Below the pieces are notes generated by a model. That model did not search any database, was not told the DNA's origin, and was given only the letters and a program-made list of their open reading frames with translations. From contig JANXTS010000008.1 in NCBI GenBank assembly GCA_025352265.1, forward strand, positions 1-64,000: a DNA stretch of 64,000 nucleotides. Direction: 5' to 3'. Of the stretch, positions 10,509 to 19,490 are shown in pieces (position 1 is the first letter of the stretch; the number at the start of each line of letters is the position of its first letter). The translations under genes were made by a program, and so were the position numbers. The stretch comes from Variovorax sp. (GTDB lineage Bacteria > Pseudomonadota > Gammaproteobacteria > Burkholderiales > Burkholderiaceae_C).

Positions 10509-11381
10509 ATGTCATCCCCAACGTCTTTTCGATTTGCCCGTACCGTCTTCAGCGCACTCGTGCTCTCATGCGCCGGCTTTGCGGCGTCAGCGCAACAAGC
10601 TCAAGTTGCGGTGTCCGCTGCGGTTGCAGGAGAGGTTAATTTTCCGTCGCTCGACAGCTCCTATCTCAAGACCGGATCGTTCGTCGGCCCCGACCATGTT
10701 CGGCGCATCACTCCAGGGCTGAGCAAGGACCAGGTCCGACTCGAGCTCGGCAATCCGCAATACAGCGAAGGCTTGTTCGGTGTTCGCGAATGGGACTACG
10801 CCTTCAACTTCTACACGGGCAAGGGCAACGAGTACATCACTTGCCAGTTCAAGGTGAAGTTCGATCTGGTCGACAACATCTATCGAGCAGTCAGCACGCA
10901 TTGGAAGGGCGTCGCGTGCGAAAGCTACCTGAGCCCGGTGGTGATGGCGCAGGCCATTCCGGTTGTGATGGCTGCGCCGGTTCCGGTACCGACTACGCGT
11001 CGCCTGACGCTGGGCGCCGATGGTCTCTTCAAGTTTGCCAAATCCGGCTTCAACGACCTGCTGCCAGAGGGGCGTGGAAGGCTTGAAGCGTTGGCGACGC
11101 AGCTGCGTCGCGATGGTGTTGTTTTGAACTCGATCATCATCACCGGTCACACCGACCGCATAGGCTCCGACGCGTCCAACGTGGCTTTGTCGCAAGCGCG
11201 CGCAAACACCGTGCGCGACTACCTCATCGGCAAGGGTATCGACGGCAAGCTGGTGCGTGCTTATGGTGCTGGAGAAACGCAGCCGGTGACGCAATGCGCC
11301 GGCGAGCGGGTCACACCTGAACTGATGGCTTGCTTGCAACCGAACCGCCGCGTCGACATCGAAGTCGCGGGACAACAGTGA
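10509..11381 (+). CDS. tpgA: TpgA-like periplasmic peptidoglycan-binding partner of the adhesin (OmpA C-terminal domain)
   Basis: Predicted periplasmic/outer-membrane-associated protein, 290 aa. The ATG at 10509 follows GGAG and gives a clean signal peptide (SFRFARTVFSALVLSCAGFAASA); an in-frame ATG at 10443 overlapping the adhesin stop is possible but would bury the signal. After it comes a BamE/SmpA-like segment (ITPGLSKDQVRLELGNPQ, then EWDYAFNF), and the C-terminal half is an OmpA-type peptidoglycan-binding domain (IIITGHTDRIGSDASNVALS and QPNRRVDIEV). This BamE-like plus OmpA-C layout directly behind a trimeric autotransporter matches TpgA of Acinetobacter, which complexes with the adhesin and peptidoglycan. 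Assignment rests on architecture and location. Confidence 0.78.
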   Translation: MSSPTSFRFARTVFSALVLSCAGFAASAQQAQVAVSAAVAGEVNFPSLDSSYLKTGSFVGPDHVRRITPGLSKDQVRLELGNPQYSEGLFGVREWDYAFNFYTGKGNEYITCQFKVKFDLVDNIYRAVSTHWKGVACESYLSPVVMAQAIPVVMAAPVPVPTTRRLTLGADGLFKFAKSGFNDLLPEGRGRLEALATQLRRDGVVLNSIIITGHTDRIGSDASNVALSQARANTVRDYLIGKGIDGKLVRAYGAGETQPVTQCAGERVTPELMACLQPNRRVDIEVAGQQ

Positions 11382-11950
11382 CAGCGCAGCGCGCGCAGGA
11401 TCGGTCGCGGCGCGGTGACTGCATCCGTGCTTCGCTGCTTGGCGGCTTGTTGCTCTGTTCGACTTTGGTGTCGGCCCAGACGCAGCAAGCCCCGACGGCC
11501 GCACCGGCGCAGCCGTCGCGCAATGCGCTGGAGCAACTGACCGCGCAAGCCGGCATCAGCACCTGCATGGGCACGATGCATCGTGTAGCACCGGCCCTGA
11601 CCGGGCCTACGGGCGCGTTCGCCGCCATGTTGATGACCAACCCGGTGGCGCCGGATGCTTCCGCGTTTGCCGCGTCGGTCGAGCGCGCCGAGCCGGCGGG
11701 CACGCGCTTCGTAAGCGCCGTGTTCGCGCCGACCGGACGTGGTGGCTGCGATGTGGGTTACGACATGATCGACGTATGGGCCAAACCCTGTCCGCAGGTC
11801 GCAGTGCAGGACCTCGGCTACACCAAGCCGCTCGACGTCGTCGGCAAGTCGATCGGCGTGGTCCCGATCAGCCCGACGCACCATATCTACCTGATGGCTA
11901 CGGCCGGCAACGGCTGCGTCAGCATCACCAAGGAACTGCTATTTCCCTGA
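11378..11950 (+). CDS. Secreted protein of unknown function in the adhesin operon
   Basis: 190 aa, family not recognised. A GTG start at 11378 overlaps the stop of the TpgA-like gene by 4 bases (GTGA), indicating translational coupling. A hydrophobic segment (LLGGLLLCSTLVSAQTQQ, about residues 20-37) looks like a signal peptide behind a basic N-terminus, so the mature protein is probably periplasmic or surface-located. Four cysteines remain in the mature part, possibly two disulfides. Its context suggests a role in adhesin assembly or presentation, but nothing in the sequence shows a mechanism. Confidence 0.7.
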   Translation: MTAQRAQDRSRRGDCIRASLLGGLLLCSTLVSAQTQQAPTAAPAQPSRNALEQLTAQAGISTCMGTMHRVAPALTGPTGAFAAMLMTNPVAPDASAFAASVERAEPAGTRFVSAVFAPTGRGGCDVGYDMIDVWAKPCPQVAVQDLGYTKPLDVVGKSIGVVPISPTHHIYLMATAGNGCVSITKELLFP

Positions 11951-12029
11951 CCTGAACTGGCGCCGCGGTCCGACTCGTCGCGCCGGCTTTCAAGCGAGAC
12001 TCCGTCAGCAAATAGAAGGATGCTTAGCC

Positions 12030-12443
12030 ATGTTCAAAAAAATTCGCCCCGCTCTCGTTCTCGCCGTTTACTTGGCGTCGTCCGGCGCTGTGACGATCGC
12101 TGCAGCGCAGTCCGCCATGCCAGCCATGCGTGGCGAGGGCGCCGCGCGCTATGTTTGCGGCGGCATCGGCTCCGATGAGTCGACCGCCTTTCGCGCCTCG
12201 ATGAAAGACCATCCGTTGGCGCTCTTGTTCGCTCGTGCCGACGGTGCTTACGAAGCCGACGTCGCGGTGAGCATTCAGGACGACAAGAACACAACCGCGT
12301 TGGCGTTTCGTGCCAGCGGACCGGTTTGCCTGATCGACCTTCCTGCCGGAAAATACGTCGTCAATGCCGACGCTGGCCGCACTTCCAAGACGCAGTCGGT
12401 CACCGTGGGCGGTGGCTCGAAGTCTGTCGACTTCCGCTTCTGA
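12030..12443 (+). CDS. Small secreted protein of unknown function in the adhesin operon
   Basis: 137 aa. Basic N-terminus MFKKIRPALVLAVYLASSGAVTIAAAQ is a typical signal peptide. The mature region has a beta-rich pattern ending in a short domain (LPAGKYVVNADAGRTSKTQS, then VTVGGGSKSVDFRF) resembling carboxypeptidase-regulatory/transthyretin-like repeats; two cysteines could pair. It follows the previous gene by 79 bases on the same strand. Function unknown. It converges with the glutathione peroxidase gene. Confidence 0.7.
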   Translation: MFKKIRPALVLAVYLASSGAVTIAAAQSAMPAMRGEGAARYVCGGIGSDESTAFRASMKDHPLALLFARADGAYEADVAVSIQDDKNTTALAFRASGPVCLIDLPAGKYVVNADAGRTSKTQSVTVGGGSKSVDFRF

Positions 12444-12464
12444 CCAGGTGCCTTCGGGCGCGGT

Positions 12465-12953
12465 TCAGGCGCTAGCCAGCGCCTTCTCGACGTCGCGCTC
12501 CATCGACGCCGGTGTGTCGAGCGGCGCATACCGCTTCAACACGCTGCCATCGCGCGCCACGAGAAACTTTGTGAAGTTCCACTTGATGGCTGTGCTGCCC
12601 AGGAGGCCCGGCTTCTCTTTGGTAAGCCACTGGTAGAGCGGTGCGGCACCGCTCCCATTGACGTCTATTTTTTCCATCATCGGAAAGCTCACGCCGTAAT
12701 TCTTGGTGCAAAAGGCGCCGATCTCTTCGTTTGTTCCCGGGTCTTGAGAGCCAAACTGGTTCGACGGAAATCCAAGCACTGTCAGGCCTTGCTCGGCATA
12801 CTTTTCGTGCAGCTTTTCAAGCCCCTCGAACTGCGGCGTAAAGCCACATTTGCTGGCTGTATTGACGATCAGCAGGACCTTGCCGCGGAAGCTTGAAAGC
12901 TGCACGCTCTTGCCATCGATCTGGGTCGCGTCGAAATCGTAGACGTTGGTCAT
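12465..12953 (-). CDS. Glutathione peroxidase family (thiol peroxidase)
   Basis: Reduces hydrogen peroxide and organic hydroperoxides. 162 aa, the usual length for bacterial cysteine-type members. The peroxidatic Cys36 lies in [11 protein letters not shown]; the partner motif [13 protein letters not shown] is at about 61-73 and the catalytic tryptophan in IKWNFTKF. Cys82 ([10 protein letters not shown]) is in the position of the resolving cysteine of thioredoxin-dependent homologues, so thioredoxin rather than glutathione may be the reductant. It reads in the same direction as lplT and begins 15 bases after that gene ends. Confidence 0.93.
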   Translation of the reverse strand: MTNVYDFDATQIDGKSVQLSSFRGKVLLIVNTASKCGFTPQFEGLEKLHEKYAEQGLTVLGFPSNQFGSQDPGTNEEIGAFCTKNYGVSFPMMEKIDVNGSGAAPLYQWLTKEKPGLLGSTAIKWNFTKFLVARDGSVLKRYAPLDTPASMERDVEKALASA

Positions 12954-12968
12954 GGTTTTTCTCCTGGG

Positions 12969-14273
12969 TCAGTGATGTTTGTCGCTCCGAGCGATAGCAA
13001 GCAGATGCTGCACTTCTTCCGGGTACTTGCGCAAGTTGTTCAGGTGCCATCGCCGGATGAGCCACATAAAGCCGGCAACCAGCCCACCGAACGCGGTGAT
13101 GGCGGCATTGGCCGATAGGCCGAGACCCGTGCAGGCGCTGTAGAAGCCGCCCAATAAAAGAATGCAGGCCTGCTCGTTAAAGTTCTGTACGGCAATCGAT
13201 CGGCCGGCGCCCATCAGGTTGTGGCCGCGGTGCTGCAGCAGCGCGTTCATCGGCACCACGAGAAAGCCGCCGCATCCACCGAGCAAAATCAAGAACGGCA
13301 CTGCCAGCCAGACGTTGCCGACAAAAATCATGCAGATCACCATTACGCCCATCCCGATGCCCATGGGGATCACCTGGGTCGCAGTGTCAAGCCGCATACG
13401 CATCGACGCGGCCACGGCACCGACCGCCATGCCGATGGTCACCACGCCCGTCAGCCAGGAGGCTTGCGTCGTGTTGTAGCCAAGTGCGACCGAGCCCCAG
13501 GCGATGACGATGTATTTGAGATTGCCCCCGGCGCCCCAAAACAACGTGGTGGTGGCGAGCGAAATCTGACCGAGCTTGTCGCGCCAGAGGCGTGCGTTGC
13601 AGTGCCAGAAGTCAGGCAACAAGGACGCGATGTTGCGCACGAGGCCATGCTGCTTGTTGCTGCGTAGCGAACGCATCTCGACACCGGTGTGCGGGATGCG
13701 CGTGTTGAACCAGGCGGCCAGCGCGTAGACGAAGATCAGCACGCTGATGGCCGCGGCCGGGGGTGTGTCGACGCCGGTATCGATAAACGGAAGATCAAAC
13801 CTCAGTAAATGGCTGGACACCGTATGCCCGACCAGCGTGCCGCCAAGCACGATGCCGAGCAGGATCGATGCGATCGTCAGCCCCTCGATCCAGCCGTTGG
13901 CCTTGACCAGTTGCGACGCCGGCAAAAGCTCCGTCAGGATGCCGTATTTGGCTGGCGAGTACGCCGCGGCGCCAAGACCGACGATCGCGTACGAGAGCAA
14001 AGGGTGCGTGCCGAACAACATCATCAGGCAGCCGACCACCTTGATCGCATTGCTGATGAACATCACCCGGCCCTTGGGCAAGGCATCGGCAAAGGCACCG
14101 ACCAGCGGCGCCAGCACCACATAGAACACAGCAAAGATCGGCACCAGCGCGGCACGCTGCCACTCAGGTGCGCCGGCACTTCTCATCAGTTCGACAGCGG
14201 CCACGAAAAGCGCTTGGTCGGCCAGCGACGAAAAGAACTGGGCCGACATGATGGTGTAAAAACCGCGCTTCAT
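12969..14273 (-). CDS. lplT: Lysophospholipid transporter LplT (MFS)
   Basis: Inner-membrane flippase of the major facilitator superfamily that moves lysophospholipids to the cytoplasmic leaflet for reacylation. 434 aa from the ATG at 14273 ([20 protein letters not shown]), which matches the family start; the frame is open much further upstream but that part is antisense to alr. About 12 hydrophobic segments are visible, with the MFS loop [11 protein letters not shown] after helix 2 and [13 protein letters not shown] characteristic of LplT. The E. coli fusion partner aas is not next to it. Divergent from alr with a 168-base gap. Confidence 0.93.
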   Translation of the reverse strand: MKRGFYTIMSAQFFSSLADQALFVAAVELMRSAGAPEWQRAALVPIFAVFYVVLAPLVGAFADALPKGRVMFISNAIKVVGCLMMLFGTHPLLSYAIVGLGAAAYSPAKYGILTELLPASQLVKANGWIEGLTIASILLGIVLGGTLVGHTVSSHLLRFDLPFIDTGVDTPPAAAISVLIFVYALAAWFNTRIPHTGVEMRSLRSNKQHGLVRNIASLLPDFWHCNARLWRDKLGQISLATTTLFWGAGGNLKYIVIAWGSVALGYNTTQASWLTGVVTIGMAVGAVAASMRMRLDTATQVIPMGIGMGVMVICMIFVGNVWLAVPFLILLGGCGGFLVVPMNALLQHRGHNLMGAGRSIAVQNFNEQACILLLGGFYSACTGLGLSANAAITAFGGLVAGFMWLIRRWHLNNLRKYPEEVQHLLAIARSDKHH

Positions 14274-14441
14274 CGATGGGCTGGCTGGCCAGAGAGGGGG
14301 CTGCTGGCAATAGTGAAAAAGGGTTCCGCCACTGGCGGATGGCCGGTTATAGCATGGGGTTGCGATGCCAAAATGAGCGCTTCCACCCGTGTTTTCTGTG
14401 GGCATTGCGCCTTTGTTTGCACATTCGAAATCGAGTTTGAG

Positions 14442-15530
14442 ATGCCCCGTCCGATTCTTGCCACCGTTCATGTCGACGCGTTGCGCCACAACATCGAGCG
14501 CGCGCGCCTTGCCGGGCTCGATTCGCGCGTTTGGGCGGTGGTCAAGGCCAACGCCTACGGTCACGGCATCGAGCGCGTGTTCGACGGCTTTCGCAGTGCC
14601 GACGGTTTTGCGCTGCTTGACCTGGTGGAAGCAGAGCGGGTGCGGGCGCTTGGCTGGCGGGGACCGGTGCTCTTGCTGGAAGGCGTATTCGAGCCACGCG
14701 ACCTCGAACTCTGCTCTCGACTCGACCTCTGGCACACCGTGCATTGCGACGCGCAAATCGACATGTTGGCGGCGCACAAGACGCAGGCGCCGCAGCGCGT
14801 GTTCCTGAAAATGAACTCCGGCATGAACCGGCTCGGCTTTGCGCCGTCGCGCTTTCGATCGGCCTGGACGCGGCTCAACGCGCTGCCACAAGTCGACGAG
14901 ATTTCGCTGATGACGCATTTCAGCGACGCCGACGGCGCACGCGGCATTGCACATCAACTTGCAGTGTTCGAGAACGCCACGCGCGACTTGCCCGGCGAAC
15001 GCACGATCGCCAACAGCGCCGCGACGCTGCGCCATGCAACGCTGGCCCGCGGCGATTGGGTGCGGCCCGGCATCGTGCTGTACGGCAGTGCTCCTGACTT
15101 CCCCGAACACGACGCGGTGCACTGGCAGCTGCAACCCGGCATGACGCTCGCCACGCGGCTGCTTGCAGTGCAGACGCTGCAGGCGGGCGACACCGTCGGT
15201 TACGGCTCCAGCTTTACCGCCGAAGGGCCGTTGCGCATCGGAGTCGCTGCTGTGGGTTATGCCGACGGCTATCCGCGCCATTGCACTACTGGAACGCCGG
15301 TGCTGGTGAACGGCGTGCGCACGCGCATGGTCGGGCGCGTCAGCATGGACATGATTACGGTCGATCTCACCCCCGTGCCGGACGCTGACTTCAACAGCGA
15401 GGTCACGCTGTGGGGCCGAGCTGCCAACGGCACGCTTCTGCCGATCGACGAGGTAGCCAAGGCGGCCGGCACGGTCGGCTACGAGCTGATGTGCGCGGTG
15501 GCGCCGCGGGTGCCGTTCGCGGTCGATTGA
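14442..15530 (+). CDS. alr: Alanine racemase
   Basis: PLP-dependent interconversion of L- and D-alanine for peptidoglycan synthesis. 362 aa. The PLP lysine is Lys35 in [11 protein letters not shown]; the TIM barrel includes [10 protein letters not shown] and MTHFSDAD, and the C-terminal domain has the catalytic tyrosine in VGYADGYPR and the block [12 protein letters not shown]. The ATG at 14442 is chosen because the preceding open frame is antisense to lplT. It is convergent with the panE-like gene downstream. Confidence 0.95.
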   Translation: MPRPILATVHVDALRHNIERARLAGLDSRVWAVVKANAYGHGIERVFDGFRSADGFALLDLVEAERVRALGWRGPVLLLEGVFEPRDLELCSRLDLWHTVHCDAQIDMLAAHKTQAPQRVFLKMNSGMNRLGFAPSRFRSAWTRLNALPQVDEISLMTHFSDADGARGIAHQLAVFENATRDLPGERTIANSAATLRHATLARGDWVRPGIVLYGSAPDFPEHDAVHWQLQPGMTLATRLLAVQTLQAGDTVGYGSSFTAEGPLRIGVAAVGYADGYPRHCTTGTPVLVNGVRTRMVGRVSMDMITVDLTPVPDADFNSEVTLWGRAANGTLLPIDEVAKAAGTVGYELMCAVAPRVPFAVD

Positions 15531-15556
15531 CCTCGCCGACTTCGCTGCGACAAGCT

Positions 15557-16534
15557 TCAGTAGAGCCCGAGTTCCCTGCCCTTGAGTCGCGTCAAACCGA
15601 GCAACGCATCGGTGAAGGGTGTCGGCACCGTCGTCAGCTGTCCGAGTTCACGCACCACGCTCACCAGCGCATCGAGCTCGATGGCGCGCCTTGCTTCCAC
15701 GTCCTGCAGCATCGAGGTCTTGAAAGCGCCGAGCTTGCGCGTAACAGCGTGCCGATCTTCCGGACTGTCGGTGATCGCGATTCCGAGGCGCGCGCCGATC
15801 TCCTTGGCCTCCAGCATCACCGCCGAAATGAAGCCCAGCACCATATCGTCCGACATGATCTTGTCGGTGGTGGCTCCCGTCAGCGCACTGATCGGGTTGA
15901 CGGTCATGTTGCCCCACAGCTTGAACCAGATGTCTTTCTGGATCTGGGGCGAAACGCTGCATTCGATGCCGGCGCGCGTTAATAGCGCGGCCAGCTCGGT
16001 CACGCGCGGCGACGCACCGCCAGTCGGCTCGCCGATGATGAGACGGTTGCCGAAGTGATGCCGCACCACGCCCGGCGCATCGAGCGAGCAACTCGCGTGC
16101 ACCACGCCGCCGATCACGTGTGCTGGCGGAATGGCGGCGGCAATGGCGCCATCGGGGTCGACTGCTGCCAGTCGGGAGCCCGCCAAAGCACCGCCGAAGC
16201 CACCCGCGAGGAACCACCAGGGCACGCCGTTCATTGCAGTAAGGACGAGGGTGTCGGGGCCGATCAGCGGCGTAATGTGTGCGGCCACTTCCGCCAGGGA
16301 CGGCGACTTTACAGCGATCACCACCAAGTGCTGCGGACCGAGGTCGACCGGATTCGCGACTGCGTTGACCGGCACGCGCAGCCGCTCGTCGCCGCGCACC
16401 AGAGAGAGCCCGTTGGCGCGCAGCGCTTGGAGCGTGGCGCCACGTGCCACGACGTTGATCCGCTCGCCAGCCCTTGCCAAAGCGACGCCGATCCAGCCGC
16501 CGATCGCGCCGGCGCCATAAATGCAGATTTTCAT
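15557..16534 (-). CDS. panE: 2-dehydropantoate 2-reductase
   Basis: NADPH-dependent ketopantoate reductase of pantothenate synthesis, or a related ketoacid reductase. 325 aa from the ATG at 16534, which places the Rossmann motif GAGAIGG at residues 7-13. Further family blocks are AMNGVPWW (substrate Asn), the Lys-containing WFKLWGNMTVNPISALTGAT and the Glu/Asp-rich C-terminal helix region. PanE paralogues are common, so the pathway assignment is less certain than the family. It begins about 25 bases after the isomerase-like gene on the same strand. Confidence 0.85.
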   Translation of the reverse strand: MKICIYGAGAIGGWIGVALARAGERINVVARGATLQALRANGLSLVRGDERLRVPVNAVANPVDLGPQHLVVIAVKSPSLAEVAAHITPLIGPDTLVLTAMNGVPWWFLAGGFGGALAGSRLAAVDPDGAIAAAIPPAHVIGGVVHASCSLDAPGVVRHHFGNRLIIGEPTGGASPRVTELAALLTRAGIECSVSPQIQKDIWFKLWGNMTVNPISALTGATTDKIMSDDMVLGFISAVMLEAKEIGARLGIAITDSPEDRHAVTRKLGAFKTSMLQDVEARRAIELDALVSVVRELGQLTTVPTPFTDALLGLTRLKGRELGLY

Positions 16535-16559
16535 GATGTCGAAGGCACTCGAAGAATCC

Positions 16560-16955
16560 TCAAAGGTATTGGGCGAAGTTGTTGAGCTTGCCGGCATAGA
16601 CCTCGGCACCCTCGTCGATTTGCAGCGTAAGTCCAAGCGCGCGGCCAGCGGCGATCGGCGAGAAGTGCGTTTCGATGGCGACCATCAACGTGTCGCCCAC
16701 TTTCTTCTTGAGCGCATCGCTGCGGCCGGGGTTGATGCGCAGCTGGAGCCAGACGAAGGCGCGGTCGGGAGCCCCATCGGCCACCGCGAACTGATGTGCC
16801 GGCCATGCCAGCACACGGGTTCCGGTGATGGGGAAGACCGGTGCGCCGCTGTCGTCGAGCGTGCCAACGAGCGTCGCGCGCAGATGTTCGCAAAGTTCGT
16901 CGATGCGAAGTTCTTCTTCGAGGTTGGCGGTGTATTCGATGCGAAGGTGCGGCAT
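16560..16955 (-). CDS. 5-carboxymethyl-2-hydroxymuconate isomerase family (tautomerase fold)
   Basis: 131 aa member of the CHMI/HpaF family, which isomerises 5-carboxymethyl-2-hydroxymuconate in homoprotocatechuate breakdown. Starting at the ATG at 16955 gives MPHLRIEYTANLEE, so the catalytic proline is residue 2 after Met removal, as required for the tautomerase mechanism. No other homoprotocatechuate genes are nearby, so the physiological substrate is open. It is upstream of panE in the same direction and divergent from radA (62-base gap). Confidence 0.85.
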   Translation of the reverse strand: MPHLRIEYTANLEEELRIDELCEHLRATLVGTLDDSGAPVFPITGTRVLAWPAHQFAVADGAPDRAFVWLQLRINPGRSDALKKKVGDTLMVAIETHFSPIAAGRALGLTLQIDEGAEVYAGKLNNFAQYL

Positions 16956-17017
16956 GGGGCTGCGTCTTTTTGCGTGGCGGGGTTGGCGGCGGCGACCACC
17001 TTTATAGTCGCAGGCCC

Positions 17018-18412
17018 ATGGCCAAAGACAGAAGCATCTACGTTTGCACCGAATGCGGAGGTACGAGCGCGAAATGGCTCGGCAAATGCCCGAGCTGCGA
17101 TGCATGGAATACGTTGGTCGAGCAGGTCGCTGGCGCACAGCCGGGCAGCGCCAACAACCGCTTCGGCGCGCCGGTGTTCACCGCCCTGGCCGGCGCTGCA
17201 GAGCTCGCCACGCTGTCAGACATCGAGGCCACCGACATGGCACGCACGCCGACCGGACTCGACGAACTCGACCGAGTGCTGGGTGGTGGCATCGTGTCGG
17301 GCGGCGTGACACTGATCGGCGGCGATCCGGGTATCGGCAAGTCGACACTTTTGCTGCAGGCGGTCGATGCGCTGCAGCGCGCAGGGCGCAACGCCATTTA
17401 CGTGACGGGTGAAGAAAGTGGCGCGCAGGTCGCGTTGCGCTCCAAACGGCTTGGCCTCGATCACTCGCAGGTGCAGGTGCTGGCAGAGATTCAACTCGAA
17501 AAGATCCTGGCGACGCTCGACGCGACGCGGCCAGCCATCGCGGTCATCGATTCGATCCAGACCGTGTACTCGGACCAGCTCACCTCTGCGCCCGGTTCCG
17601 TCGCGCAGGTGCGCGAGTGCGCCGCGCACCTCACTCGTTTTGCCAAGGCCAGCGGCACCGCAGTAGTGCTGGTCGGGCACGTCACCAAAGAAGGTGCGCT
17701 CGCTGGACCGCGCGTGCTGGAGCACATGGTCGACACGGTGCTGTATTTCGAGGGCGATACGCATTCGAGTTTTCGGTTGGTGCGCGCCATCAAGAATCGC
17801 TTTGGCGCGGTCAATGAGATTGGCGTTTTCGCGATGACCGAGCGTGGTTTGAAAGGCGTGGCGAATCCGAGCGCGATCTTCTTGAGCCAGCACGCCGAGC
17901 CTGTCCCCGGCAGCGTCGTGCTGGTCACGCTCGAAGGCACGCGACCGATGTTGGTCGAAATTCAAGCACTGGTCGACAACGGCGGGCCGAGTCCGAGGCG
18001 GTTGTCGGTCGGCCTCGATCGCGATCGGTTGGCGATGCTGCTGGCGGTATTGCACCGGCATGCCGGTATTGCTTGCATGGACCAGGACGTGTTCGTCAAT
18101 GCGGTAGGTGGCGTGCGCATCAGCGAACCGGCGGCAGATCTGGCGGTGATGCTGGCCATCACTTCGAGCCTGCGCGGCAAGCCGTTGCCCAAGGGCTTTA
18201 TCGCGTTCGGCGAGGTCGGACTGGCTGGTGAAGTGCGCCCGGCGCCGCGCGGCCAGGAGCGCCTGCGCGAAGCGGCCAAGTTGGGTTTCAGCGTGGCGGT
18301 TGTGCCCAAAGCCAACGCGCCCAGAAAGGGCGCAAAGGAAATCGAAGGCCTGACCATCCACCCGGTCGAGCGCATCGAAGAGGCGATGGACGTGGTGCGG
18401 CAGCTTCAGTAG
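17018..18412 (+). CDS. radA: DNA repair protein RadA
   Basis: RecA-like ATPase/helicase that drives branch migration in recombinational repair. 464 aa. The N-terminal C4 zinc finger is C10-x2-C13 and C24-x2-C27. The Walker A is GGDPGIGKST (about 101-110), followed by the RadA-specific KNRFG motif in AIKNRFGAVNEIGVF. The C-terminal Lon-protease-like domain includes GLAGEVRPAPRGQERLREA. The frame is open upstream, but the ATG at 17018 puts the zinc finger at its normal position. Confidence 0.96.
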   Translation: MAKDRSIYVCTECGGTSAKWLGKCPSCDAWNTLVEQVAGAQPGSANNRFGAPVFTALAGAAELATLSDIEATDMARTPTGLDELDRVLGGGIVSGGVTLIGGDPGIGKSTLLLQAVDALQRAGRNAIYVTGEESGAQVALRSKRLGLDHSQVQVLAEIQLEKILATLDATRPAIAVIDSIQTVYSDQLTSAPGSVAQVRECAAHLTRFAKASGTAVVLVGHVTKEGALAGPRVLEHMVDTVLYFEGDTHSSFRLVRAIKNRFGAVNEIGVFAMTERGLKGVANPSAIFLSQHAEPVPGSVVLVTLEGTRPMLVEIQALVDNGGPSPRRLSVGLDRDRLAMLLAVLHRHAGIACMDQDVFVNAVGGVRISEPAADLAVMLAITSSLRGKPLPKGFIAFGEVGLAGEVRPAPRGQERLREAAKLGFSVAVVPKANAPRKGAKEIEGLTIHPVERIEEAMDVVRQLQ

Positions 18413-18433
18413 CTGCGCCCAGTCCAACCTCGG

Positions 18434-18919
18434 TCAGCCGATGTGCATCGTGAACGCCGGACCGTTGTTCAGCAGGCAGGTGCCGCTACCGAGCGTTGCC
18501 GAGTTCATCGTGTAACGGCAACTCAGCATGCCGCCGCGTGTGCCGCTGGCATTGGCGATGCCGCTGCGCTGAGAAGCGCCCGCTTGCCGCGTCGACTCAC
18601 CCTGGAATTGCTCGCCGGCGATCGTCGCGTTGAAGTAGCCGCGACCGTTCATGTCGTTCGTGACGGTGCCGGTGATCGTTCCGTACATGACTGCTTCGGC
18701 GTTGGCCGGATAGAGGCGTGCGGTGAAAGTCGGCACCGCTATCGGAAGCGGCGCAGTCATCGATTGCGGTGCGACCGGATACGACTGCTGGGACGGCGGC
18801 TGCGGTGGTGGCGTCTGCAAGGGCACGATGTAGCAACCGCTCAAGGCAGTGGCCGCGAATGCGCCGGCAAGGGAAAGGCGAACAACGGAAAAAGACAAGC
18901 GCGAAGGCAAGAGCTTCAT
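18434..18919 (-). CDS. Predicted lipoprotein of unknown function
   Basis: 161 aa. The N-terminus has a signal peptide ending in the lipobox LSGC with Cys29 as the lipidation site. A proline/glutamine-rich linker follows (QTPPPQPPSQQSYP), then a small domain with VMYGTITGTVTNDMNGRGYF and GMLSCRYTMNS, likely beta-rich. No family recognised. It converges with radA with a 21-base gap, and is probably monocistronic. Confidence 0.8.
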   Translation of the reverse strand: MKLLPSRLSFSVVRLSLAGAFAATALSGCYIVPLQTPPPQPPSQQSYPVAPQSMTAPLPIAVPTFTARLYPANAEAVMYGTITGTVTNDMNGRGYFNATIAGEQFQGESTRQAGASQRSGIANASGTRGGMLSCRYTMNSATLGSGTCLLNNGPAFTMHIG

Positions 18920-19055
18920 ACACTTTTCGGTGGCCCGGGCAGATGCCCGTGACGCAATGTCGTCGACGGTGTGAGCGAGGCGCTGGCAATTTGCTCGAAG
19001 TAGCGGCAAGCGCCCTTGCAGGTAACGTCAGACGCACCCCGACGACAATCGGGCC

Positions 19056-19490
19056 ATGAATTTCCGGAAGATCCTCGTGCCGCTGGTCGGCATCGTGCTG
19101 CTCGGGCTGGCCTACCGCAGCTACGGCTGGCAGGGCGTAGCGCTTGTCGGCGGTGCCATCGTCATGTTTCTGCTGCTGCACTTCAATCGCGCGATGAAGG
19201 TGCTGCAACGCGCCGCCGAGCGGCCCGTAGGTTACGTCGACAGCGCGGTGATGCTCAACGCCAAGCTCAAGCCTGGCTCGACCTTGATGCACGTGGTCGC
19301 GATGACCCGGGCGCTTGGCGAGCTGAAGTCGCAAGACGGCACGCAGCCCGAGTTGTACCGCTGGACAGACAACGGCAATTCGTGGGTCGACGCGACGTTC
19401 GTCGACGGCAAGCTGAAGGAATGGATGCTGACGCGGCCCGACGTGCCGGCGGACGACTCATCTGCCGGCACGTCTTTCCTGGTCGGCTAA
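19056..19490 (+). CDS. Small membrane protein of unknown function
   Basis: 144 aa. Two adjacent transmembrane segments occupy about residues 6-23 and 27-44; the rest is a soluble domain (VGYVDSAVMLNAKLKPGSTL, then YRWTDNGNSWVDATFVDGKL). No catalytic motif is visible. Its stop overlaps the end of the convergent rdgC gene by 4 bases. I do not recognise the family. Confidence 0.75.
   Translation: MNFRKILVPLVGIVLLGLAYRSYGWQGVALVGGAIVMFLLLHFNRAMKVLQRAAERPVGYVDSAVMLNAKLKPGSTLMHVVAMTRALGELKSQDGTQPELYRWTDNGNSWVDATFVDGKLKEWMLTRPDVPADDSSAGTSFLVG

Noticed and set aside
13809..14441. Long open extension upstream of the alr start.
   Set aside because: It is antisense to lplT and its product is charged low-complexity; alanine racemase similarity begins at 14442.
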